A stretch of DNA of 6,846 nucleotides. Origin: Pseudobdellovibrionaceae bacterium (GTDB taxonomy: Bacteria; Bdellovibrionota; Bdellovibrionia; Bdellovibrionales; UBA1609). This document shows, piece after piece, positions 1 to 5,759 of this stretch (positions within the stretch are counted from its first letter, which is position 1; the number at the start of each line of letters is the position of its first letter). The translations under genes and the position numbers were made by a program. Where the stretch lies: positions 1-6,846 of the forward strand of contig JAPORL010000017.1 in NCBI GenBank assembly GCA_026712605.1. The letters are read 5' to 3'. The notes beneath the pieces were generated by a model. It saw only the letters and a list, made by a program, of their open reading frames with translations, made no database searches and was not told the origin of the DNA.

Positions 1-395
1 TGATAGTTTTTTTGCTCATAAGTTTTAACTTCTAAATAAATAGATATATCAGAAGTCTTAATTTTTATATCTGGATATCCTGTTGTTCTAGTTTTTCCTT
101 TATTTGTCTTTGGCTTTTCAGCTTGTAATTTTTGATTTTTAAGAGCAAAAATTACAAAGTTTTCCATAGCGTTGCCAACTTCATTTCTCCTTAGTTTTTT
201 AATAGGTCCTGCTTTTTTGCAAATATCTTTCATAGCTTGCGATATTTGATTCAAAATGAGTTTGTTTTTATCTATGTTGAACTTTTTAACCTTTTTATTA
301 AAAAGATTTTTAATAATTATTTCATAAGGAAGTTCTTTTAATGGAACAAGATTTTTTAAAAGATTCTCTATTTTATTTTCTTGTGAATCTATCAT
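1..395 (-). CDS. Probable type II restriction endonuclease (partial, C-terminus off the left edge)
   Basis: This frame opens at an ATG (395-393) and stays open for 131 codons to the left edge, so the 3' part is missing. Its start lies 5 nt past the stop of the methyltransferase gene. I see no Shine-Dalgarno sequence, which suggests translational coupling. Near the end of the visible part is a PD-(D/E)XK nuclease signature: GYPDIKI (Pro108-Asp109), then a strand reading IYLEVKTY (Glu122, Lys124). This Asp...Glu-X-Lys spacing is usual for the metal-binding site of type II restriction enzymes. An upstream helix with conserved-looking acids, NEVGNAMENF (Glu72, Glu78), fits the alpha-helix that often precedes that core. 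The N-terminal 70 residues are Lys-rich and helical-looking. Role inferred: cleavage of DNA unmethylated at the site protected by the adjacent methyltransferase. I do not recognise the specificity. Nuclease fold fairly sure; pairing inferred from adjacency. Confidence 0.75.
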   Translation of the reverse strand, partial: MIDSQENKIENLLKNLVPLKELPYEIIIKNLFNKKVKKFNIDKNKLILNQISQAMKDICKKAGPIKKLRRNEVGNAMENFVIFALKNQKLQAEKPKTNKGKTRTTGYPDIKIKTSDISIYLEVKTYEQKNY

Positions 396-400
396 TATTT

Positions 401-1594
401 TTATTGCATCAAAACAATACGATTGCTATTAGTTCCATTTTTATTATTGGAAATTCCCCAACAATTGGCTGTTTTTGTAAAGTTTTGTTGATTAATCATA
501 ACTCCTAAAACTGTTAGGGGTAGTTTCTTTGTGGCTAAAATAACTGACTCTTCCAATTTGATTTTTCCTCTTCTAACTTCACCCACTTCAAAAGCTATAT
601 AACCTTTAGGGCGAGTGATGCGAGCTAATTCTTTTAAAGTTTTAGCTATAAAATTTGTCCAATCTTCAATATTTTTATATTTTGTAATAGGTATAGATTG
701 AGAGTCAATTCCTAAAAACCAACAGCGTAGCCAATTATCTGATGTATAATTTACTATGTCTAGAAAAGGGGGGGAAGTAACAGTCAACTGAACACAAGCC
801 CTTGGTATTTTTTTTGTTTGGTATGAAAGTTCAGTTAAGAAAAGGCTTTTTTTCACTTGAGGTACAGATTGAGATAGTAAATTGGCAGATTTTTTAGCTA
901 TAATTGCAGGCACATCTTTAAAAATAGCTTTTTGATTTCTCTGCTGATTGATTTTTTTTTGTCTTTCTATAGAAACTGCTTGATTAGGTGGAAGTGTGAA
1001 AATAGAAAAGAAACCAGAGGAAAGAACTATAATAAGATTAAGGTCTACCATTCTAATCCAAGAATCAATTCTATCCAGCTTTTTTTGATTGATAAGATAA
1101 GCTCTTAGCCCTTCAATTTGTTTAAGAGTTTTTGGATGATAAAAAACAAGCAATTTTTTATTTTGAATTGTCTTAAAGCTTTTCCAAGGAATCTGGGCTA
1201 ATCGGTTGATAATTTGATCTAAATTAGGAGGATTTATTCTGGGTTTTGTTAAAGCTTTACTTAAAGGATTTATATCATTTCCATAAGGGATTCTTCCTCT
1301 TAGAGCGGATTCAATAGCTGTTGTTCCACGTCCCATAAAAGGATCATAAACAATATCACCGAGGTTAGATAAGCGATCAATGAAAAAAGCTGGCAATTGT
1401 GGTTTAAAACAAGCTCGGTAACTGATTTCATGAATGCGTCTAGCTTGTCTTTGCTTTGATGTCCAAAACTCATTGATAAAATAAGGAACATCATTTACTA
1501 CTTTTACTCTTGTTTCTTTTCCTGAGAAAATGTAATTTTTTAATTCATACAGGAAATTTTGTTTCACTGCAAAAAAATCAAACTGTTGTTCCAT
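401..1594 (-). CDS. Type II DNA methyltransferase, probably N4-cytosine (modification subunit of an R-M system)
   Basis: This 397-residue protein is an S-adenosylmethionine-dependent DNA methyltransferase. Visible motifs in order: a motif X-like stretch (FKPQLPAFFIDRL, 63-75); motif I DPFMGRGTT (84-92), the SAM-binding loop; motif II NDINP (106-110); a variable, basic segment (about 120-265) that may hold the target-recognition domain; catalytic motif IV TSPPF (273-277); then RPKGYIAFEVGEV (328-340), resembling the following core strands. Motif I precedes motif IV with the variable region between them, which is an alpha-type order. The SPPF form is typical of N4-cytosine enzymes, although N6-adenine is not excluded. 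The ATG at 1594 is chosen because the upstream frame has no ATG, GTG or TTG before a stop. No Shine-Dalgarno sequence is visible; a TTGACT at 1717-1712 could be a -35 element. The next gene downstream looks like the partner endonuclease. No controller gene is visible. Confidence 0.88.
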   Translation of the reverse strand: MEQQFDFFAVKQNFLYELKNYIFSGKETRVKVVNDVPYFINEFWTSKQRQARRIHEISYRACFKPQLPAFFIDRLSNLGDIVYDPFMGRGTTAIESALRGRIPYGNDINPLSKALTKPRINPPNLDQIINRLAQIPWKSFKTIQNKKLLVFYHPKTLKQIEGLRAYLINQKKLDRIDSWIRMVDLNLIIVLSSGFFSIFTLPPNQAVSIERQKKINQQRNQKAIFKDVPAIIAKKSANLLSQSVPQVKKSLFLTELSYQTKKIPRACVQLTVTSPPFLDIVNYTSDNWLRCWFLGIDSQSIPITKYKNIEDWTNFIAKTLKELARITRPKGYIAFEVGEVRRGKIKLEESVILATKKLPLTVLGVMINQQNFTKTANCWGISNNKNGTNSNRIVLMQ

Positions 1595-1853
1595 ATGTAA
1601 ATAAAAATGCTTTGTTCTTTTTAGTTTTGTTAAAAATATATGTTTAAAAAAATAGTATTTTCTTTTTATCTATAAAATCCTTTTTTAAATGAAAGCAAAA
1701 TCAGCTTTTAAAGTCAATTTATACTTTTTTGTTTAAAGTTTTTTATTTTACAAAGCCTTACTAACTTATTTTTGTTTTTTAATTTCTTTTTTCAAAAATT
1801 TGGAATTATAGACTTAATTAGACTATTTAAAATTTCATAAATATAGCGCCTTC

Positions 1854-1902
1854 AATTTCAAACATGCCTTTTATCACAAAGCGGGCTTCTCATTTTGAAA
1901 TT
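1854..1902. repeat. Short inverted repeat, probably a diverged copy of the adjacent palindromic element
   Basis: Two 9-nt arms, aatttcaaa (1854-1862) and tttgaaatt (1894-1902), are exact reverse complements around a 31-nt loop. Inside the loop, 1861-1882 matches 1941-1962 of the neighbouring larger palindrome at 17 of 22 positions, with acatgc and cacaaagc in common, at an offset of exactly 80 nt. This suggests an eroded second copy of the same repeat family. The arms alone could be chance in such AT-rich sequence; the shared loop is the stronger argument. Confidence 0.4.
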
Positions 1903-1908
1903 TTTGTG

Positions 1909-2026
1909 AAAAGTTTGTAAGATACAAAGCTAAAAATTCAGACATGCGGTTTGCCACAAAGCATCCTACGGATGCATTGTGGCTCAAATCCGAACTCCTT
2001 TTTAGCTTTGTATCTTACAAACTTTT
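1909..2026. repeat. Large palindromic element: perfect 28-bp inverted repeat with an inner hairpin
   Basis: The arms at 1909-1936 and 1999-2026 are exact reverse complements over 28 nt (outer ends aaaagtttgt / acaaactttt). The 62-nt interior holds a second hairpin: 1954-1966 (ccacaaagcatcc) pairs with 1970-1982 (ggatgcattgtgg) with one mismatch and a 3-nt tac loop. As RNA or single-stranded DNA the 118 nt would fold into one long two-tiered hairpin. It is not followed by a T run and does not sit at a gene end, so it is not a simple terminator. Size and form resemble the palindromic repeat elements dispersed in some AT-rich bacterial genomes, such as those of Rickettsia. I cannot identify the family. 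Confidence 0.85.
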
Positions 2027-2047
2027 GATCAAGAAACTTAAACATAG

Positions 2048-2116
2048 ATTAAAGCCACTTAGCTTTTCAAGTCCCAATATTAGACTAAACTACTTGAAAA
2101 CCTAAATGGCTTCAAT
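2048..2116. repeat. Second imperfect palindrome, 25-nt arms
   Basis: The left arm (2048-2072) and right arm (2092-2116) are reverse complements at 22 of 25 positions, separated by a 19-nt loop. The inner 9 nt (ttttcaagt / acttgaaaa) pair perfectly. It begins 22 nt after the larger palindrome and ends about 55 nt before the tmk start, so it would lie in or just upstream of the tmk promoter. Three mismatches in otherwise paired arms could reflect ageing or compensatory drift. Whether it is part of the same element as the first palindrome or a separate unit is unclear. Confidence 0.7.
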
Positions 2117-2135
2117 ATATTGCATAATATAAACT

Positions 2136-2163
2136 TTGATCTTGAGAATTAATTTTGTATAAG
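2136..2163 (+). promoter_or_regulatory. Possible sigma-70-type promoter for tmk
   Basis: TTGATC (2136-2141) and TATAAG (2158-2163, preceded by TG) are separated by 16 nt, an acceptable -35/-10 arrangement. Transcription would begin at about the tmk start codon, giving an almost leaderless mRNA. Such matches are common by chance in AT-rich DNA, so this is tentative. Confidence 0.28.
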
Positions 2164-2170
2164 TAAGAGT

Positions 2171-2797
2171 ATGGCTTTTCTAGTTTTTGAAGGTATTGAC
2201 GGATCAGGAAAAAGCACACTCATTGATTTATTTTGTAATAAATTAAATGAACATAAGCTCCCCTTTATAAAAACAAAAGAGCCCGGTGGCACAAAAATTG
2301 GAAAAAAAATCAGAAGACTGCTTCTTGAAAAAACTAACACTAAGCTATCTCCTATGACAGAAACTTTACTCTACTATGCAGATAGAAAACAGAATATTGA
2401 AGAAGTGATTAAGCCTAATTTAAAAAAAAACATAACTGTTATATCTGATAGATACTGGGCTAGCACTTCAGCCTACCAATATGGAGGACGAAAAATAAGT
2501 GAAAATTTTATTACAGCTTTAAGGCATCAAATATGTAAAGATTATGAACCCGATTTATGGATTTTACTAGATATTCCAATAGAAATTACATTAAAACGCT
2601 TGTTTATTTCAAAAGCGAATAAACGCGACCGAATGGAAATGGAAAATAGCTCTTTTCATCAAAAAGTAAGAGATTATTATTTAAGCTTAGCTAAAAAGAA
2701 TCCAGAAAAATGGCTTATTTTAAAAGGAGAAAAAAAATCCTCTATACTTTTAGAAGAGCTTATATCTCACTTAAAATCCAAGAAAATACTATTTTAA
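2171..2797 (+). CDS. tmk: Thymidylate kinase (dTMP kinase)
   Basis: This 208-residue cytoplasmic enzyme phosphorylates dTMP to dTDP with ATP, an essential step in dTTP synthesis. The sequence shows the P-loop GIDGSGKST (8-16), the nucleotide-site EPGG (37-40), the DRY motif within ISDRYWASTSAYQYGG (91-106), the strand LWILLDIP (129-136) and a basic lid segment around KANKRDRMEME (148-158). Length is normal for the bacterial family. The ATG at 2171 is chosen because the conserved first strand FLVFEGIDG starts 3 residues in; a weak purine stretch (aagtaagag) precedes it closely. It stands alone on the plus strand and converges on the BioF-like gene with only 2 nt between the stop codons. The usual neighbours (holB or other replication genes) are absent. 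No key residue appears to be missing. An antisense frame over its 5' end is a shadow. Confidence 0.95.
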   Translation: MAFLVFEGIDGSGKSTLIDLFCNKLNEHKLPFIKTKEPGGTKIGKKIRRLLLEKTNTKLSPMTETLLYYADRKQNIEEVIKPNLKKNITVISDRYWASTSAYQYGGRKISENFITALRHQICKDYEPDLWILLDIPIEITLKRLFISKANKRDRMEMENSSFHQKVRDYYLSLAKKNPEKWLILKGEKKSSILLEELISHLKSKKILF

Positions 2798-2799
2798 TT

Positions 2800-3897
2800 T
2801 TACTGAATAAGATCTATATTTTGTAAAACTTCTTTTAATTTTTTTAATTGATTTAAACTATGATCAAAATGCAATACTAATCTTAAGCCTTGTTGATTTT
2901 TAGGAACAGTAGGCCAACGAATAGCCGGAATAAAGTATCCTAACTGGTTTAAATGTTTAGAAGCTTTTAATGCCTTCTCAGCAGAATTTAAAACAATAAA
3001 CAAAATAGGACTTGTTGTTTCTGAAAGAGAAAAATCTTTTCTAAGCCCTAAGGCTTTTTTCTTAAGATCTTCAGCTCTAAAGCTTTCTGCTTTCAAAAGT
3101 TTTAAAACACTGAGCCATTGACACATTAAAAGAGGAGAAGGAGCTGTGCTGTAAATAAAAGAGCGACAGTTATTTATTAAATAATCTCTTATTAAAATAG
3201 AAGATCCTGTAAAAGCTCCATAACTGGCTAAAGCCTTTCCTCCAGTATGAACGGTAATAATATGATCTTTTTTTATTAAATCACTCACTCTTCCTCCTAA
3301 AAAACTACCAAAAAGACCTGTGCTGTTAGCCTCATCTATATATAATAAAGCCTGATATTTAAGAGCTAAATTAGAAAGATCTTCAATTGGACAAAAATCT
3401 CCTGACATACTAAAAAGACTTTCTGTGATAATAATTTTTTGTTTATTTGTTTTTTTTAGTAAATCTTCCAAATGATTCAAATCATTATGACGAAAAACAT
3501 GGCAAGGGTTCTTACTTAAACGAATACCATCAATCAAACTCGCATGATTGAGTTCATCTGAAAATATCACTCTATTTTTAGCTAGACAGGGAATTAAACC
3601 CAAATTGGCTTGATAACCAGAAGAAAAAGTTAAAACCGCTTGACGCTTAATAAGTTTTTTTAGCTCTTCTTCAGCTTTAACATGATAATCACTTAAGCCT
3701 CCTAACAAAGGAGAAGCTTTAGCAGATACATTTATCCCCTTTTCTAAAGCTTGAATTAGATCCGATTTAATTTGAGAGTGAGAACTCAAATTAAGATAAT
3801 CATTAGATGAAAAATCTAAACCTTGAGCTTTAAAAATTTCACGATAAAGTTTATTCTTCTTTCTTGTTTCTAAATTATTTTTAAAATCTTCAAACAT
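2800..3897 (-). CDS. BioF-like alpha-oxoamine synthase (putative 8-amino-7-oxononanoate synthase)
   Basis: This 365-residue PLP-dependent fold type I aminotransferase-like protein matches the alpha-oxoamine synthases. BioF, the member involved in biotin synthesis, joins alanine to pimeloyl-ACP or pimeloyl-CoA. Visible landmarks: the N-terminal FSSNDYLNLSSH (29-40); FSSGYQANLG (91-100); DELNHASLIDGIRLS (114-128) with His118, expected to stack on PLP; DEANSTGLFG (188-197) with Asp188, expected to contact the pyridine nitrogen; and HTGGKALASYGAFTGSS (217-233) with Lys221, the likely Schiff-base lysine. Two departures stand out. The usual 'EAH' His is Asn191. The normally Gly/Ser-rich 'GSGGSR..SG' segment reads SAKASPLLGG (58-67). 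It is slightly shorter than typical BioF. It follows the ETF-QO gene by 27 nt with a weak GGGAAA upstream, so the two are probably co-transcribed. No other biotin genes are present, so KBL-like or another acyl-CoA/amino acid condensation is possible. Confidence 0.8.
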   Translation of the reverse strand: MFEDFKNNLETRKKNKLYREIFKAQGLDFSSNDYLNLSSHSQIKSDLIQALEKGINVSAKASPLLGGLSDYHVKAEEELKKLIKRQAVLTFSSGYQANLGLIPCLAKNRVIFSDELNHASLIDGIRLSKNPCHVFRHNDLNHLEDLLKKTNKQKIIITESLFSMSGDFCPIEDLSNLALKYQALLYIDEANSTGLFGSFLGGRVSDLIKKDHIITVHTGGKALASYGAFTGSSILIRDYLINNCRSFIYSTAPSPLLMCQWLSVLKLLKAESFRAEDLKKKALGLRKDFSLSETTSPILFIVLNSAEKALKASKHLNQLGYFIPAIRWPTVPKNQQGLRLVLHFDHSLNQLKKLKEVLQNIDLIQ

Positions 3898-3924
3898 ATA
3901 TTCATTGTTTAATTTCCCAATAAT

Positions 3925-5565
3925 CTACATGATTTTATAATTAGGACCGCTACCCCTTTCTCTAGGAGTCCAACGAGGACCTAAGATATCTGTAGCTTTA
4001 CAATCAATACAATTAGGCGCATTCACAATCAATTGATCTCCCTTTTGTTCATAAACTCCCGCCGGACACATTTTTTCATAAAATAAAGCTATATCTTTTT
4101 TGATGCCTGCTTTTTGAATTAAATGAGACGGAATTTTATCTCTAGTTTTATTTCCTGAAAGATAAACTGCATTGACTTTGCTCATTCTTTCATTTTCAGA
4201 AAAATGAGAAGAGTTAACTTGCCTTTTAATTTTAGAATCTTCTTGAAGTTGAGATTTTTTAAAATCAAAAGGGAGATAACCTCTTGTTAGTGTAATTAAT
4301 CCTGCTTTTATCAAACCTGAAAACAATCCTTTATGAAAAGACTGTCTGAGATTGCGATATATATATAAATCTTTTGCAATAAAGCTGTTTTTAATTTTTT
4401 GATCATATTCTTTTAAGCTAGAGTGAGAAAAATCTTTTTTATCAAAGGCAGACATAATTGTTTCTGCAGAATAGTAACCTGAAGCCATAGCATAATGAAT
4501 CCCTTTTAAAGAAGCCATATTTACAAAACCAGCGCTATCACCTATTATTAAAACACCATCTCCACTTAAGCGATTAGGAATGGCGTGATAACCTCCCTCA
4601 GGAATAGTTTTAGCGCCCCATTCTATACATTTTCCTCCTTCTAAATATTTTTTAAACAAAAAGTGATCTTTCATTTTTTGAAATTTATCATGTATAGACA
4701 GTTGAGCTGAGGGGTAATCTAAACCTACGACTAAGCCTAAGGACACTAGACCCTCTCCTAAAGGATAAAACCAAGATCCTCCAAAAGTTTTAGAATCTAA
4801 AGGCCAAGCTATACTGTGAAAAATATTATCAGGCTCTTTTTTTACCTCCCATATCTCTTTGACTCCTAAAGCATAAGTTTGAGGGTAGTGGCTCGTGATA
4901 TTTTGATTTTGTAGATAAGCTTGTGTTAAATGCCCACGACTCCCTTCAGAAAGCACAACAACTTTAGCAAAAATTTTACTAGCAGGCTCGGCATTATCTG
5001 TTTTAGTTCCGTCTTTGTTTAATCCATAAGCTTTAGAGATAGCCCCTACCACTTTACCTTCATTCATTAAAAGTTTTTCTGCTGGAAAAGAAGTAAAAAT
5101 ATTCACTCCTAGCTCTTGAGCTGATTTTGCTAAAAAACGCGCCACTTCACAAAGAGAAGCCGTCCAACAGCCTTTTGCTTTCATTCCCGGTGGCACAGGT
5201 AAAGGAAAAGTTTTTTGTTCGCTTAAAAGATAAAAAGATTCTTTTTTTACTTTTTTTCTAAAAGGAAAATCTTTATCCGCTTTATCAGGAAATAACCATT
5301 TAAAAACCAAAGGATTGATGACAGCTCCAGATAAAGTGTGTCCTCCCACTTCATCTGCCTTTTCCATAATGCCAATTTCTATATTTTGCTTTTTGCTTTT
5401 TGCTAATTGAGCCAAATGGATAGCTCCTGTTAAACTAGCAGGCCCAGCGCCTATAAACAACACATCAAGCTCAATGCTATCTTCCCCCGGCTGTTGATTG
5501 CCTTCAATAATAAAATCTTGTTCAGAAAAAGGAGCTTGAAAATCTTTTGGTATAAAATCTTTCAT
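3925..5565 (-). CDS. Electron transfer flavoprotein-ubiquinone oxidoreductase (ETF-QO / ETF dehydrogenase)
   Basis: This membrane-associated flavo-iron-sulfur protein passes electrons from reduced ETF, the acceptor for acyl-CoA dehydrogenases, to the quinone pool. With the ATG at 5565 it is 546 residues. It shows an N-terminal FAD-binding fold (DVLFIGAGPASLTG, 34-47, then an acidic strand end IGIMEKADEVGGHTLSGAV), a second FAD contact (GDGVLIIGDSAGFVNMASLKG, about 335-355) and the C-terminal ferredoxin-like domain beginning at CPAGVYE (Cys500). The cluster motif reads NCIDCKATDI: Cys519 and Cys522 are present, but the expected fourth Cys is Thr525. The conserved end GSGPNYKIM is intact. A TTG at 5604 would add 13 residues, but it has no ribosome binding site and the extension is not family-like; the ATG at 5565 has a weak AAAGA upstream. 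No etfA or etfB is in the window. Probably the first gene of a unit with the BioF-like gene. Confidence 0.9.
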   Translation of the reverse strand: MKDFIPKDFQAPFSEQDFIIEGNQQPGEDSIELDVLFIGAGPASLTGAIHLAQLAKSKKQNIEIGIMEKADEVGGHTLSGAVINPLVFKWLFPDKADKDFPFRKKVKKESFYLLSEQKTFPLPVPPGMKAKGCWTASLCEVARFLAKSAQELGVNIFTSFPAEKLLMNEGKVVGAISKAYGLNKDGTKTDNAEPASKIFAKVVVLSEGSRGHLTQAYLQNQNITSHYPQTYALGVKEIWEVKKEPDNIFHSIAWPLDSKTFGGSWFYPLGEGLVSLGLVVGLDYPSAQLSIHDKFQKMKDHFLFKKYLEGGKCIEWGAKTIPEGGYHAIPNRLSGDGVLIIGDSAGFVNMASLKGIHYAMASGYYSAETIMSAFDKKDFSHSSLKEYDQKIKNSFIAKDLYIYRNLRQSFHKGLFSGLIKAGLITLTRGYLPFDFKKSQLQEDSKIKRQVNSSHFSENERMSKVNAVYLSGNKTRDKIPSHLIQKAGIKKDIALFYEKMCPAGVYEQKGDQLIVNAPNCIDCKATDILGPRWTPRERGSGPNYKIM

Positions 5566-5672
5566 AGTCTTTTTATTTATATCCAGCCTAGCCAATCCAT
5601 TCAACTATTTATTTTTATTCTCTTATTTTTAAAAAGCTAAGTAAAAAATAGCATAAAAAAGAAAAACTTACA

Positions 5673-5690
5673 AAACTTCTTTTGAAGTTT
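5673..5690 (-). terminator. Possible weak terminator hairpin after the protease gene
   Basis: A 7-bp perfect stem (aaacttc 5673-5679 / gaagttt 5684-5690) has a 4-nt loop. It lies 70 nt downstream of the protease stop, in the 194-nt gap before the ETF-QO gene. On the minus strand it is followed after a few bases by T-rich sequence (GTTTTTCTTTTTT). The stem is AT-rich and the T tract is not immediate, so it would be inefficient. It could equally be chance. Confidence 0.3.
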
Positions 5691-5759
5691 ATAATATTTT
5701 TAAATACAGCTTTCTTTGTTCAGCTTTTAAAATTATCTGAAATAGCTTAATAAAGCTCA

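Larger units (their letters stand above)
1595..2170. other. Non-coding gap holding palindromic repeats and divergent promoters
   Basis: This 576-nt gap lies between the divergent methyltransferase and thymidylate kinase genes. The first half (1595-1850) is very AT-rich with T and A runs and shows no gene. The second half (about 1851-2116) is a cluster of inverted repeats, listed separately. The only reading frame of note is a 53-codon ATG frame at 1944-2105 on the plus strand, which runs across two palindromes and has no visible ribosome binding site. I regard it as a by-product of the repeats rather than a gene. No tRNA or other RNA gene was recognised. Confidence 0.7.

Noticed and set aside
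1300..1494. 64-residue minus-strand ORF
   Set aside because: It lies wholly within the methyltransferase gene in another frame and over its SAM-binding motif region. No ribosome binding site or recognisable domain.
1909..2026. Rho-independent terminator or insertion-sequence ends
   Set aside because: No T tract follows the stem and it lies upstream of both flanking genes rather than at a gene end. The 62-nt interior is far too short for a transposase.
1944..2105. 53-codon plus-strand ORF in the intergenic region as a gene
   Set aside because: It runs over two palindromes, has no visible ribosome binding site and resembles no known protein I can name. Kept only as a repeat-related observation.
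2149..2340. 63-residue minus-strand ORF over the start of tmk
   Set aside because: Antisense shadow of the conserved P-loop region of thymidylate kinase.
5566..5604. TTG start adding 13 residues to ETF-QO
   Set aside because: No ribosome binding site, rare start codon and no family-like sequence in the extension. The ATG at 5565 is preferred.
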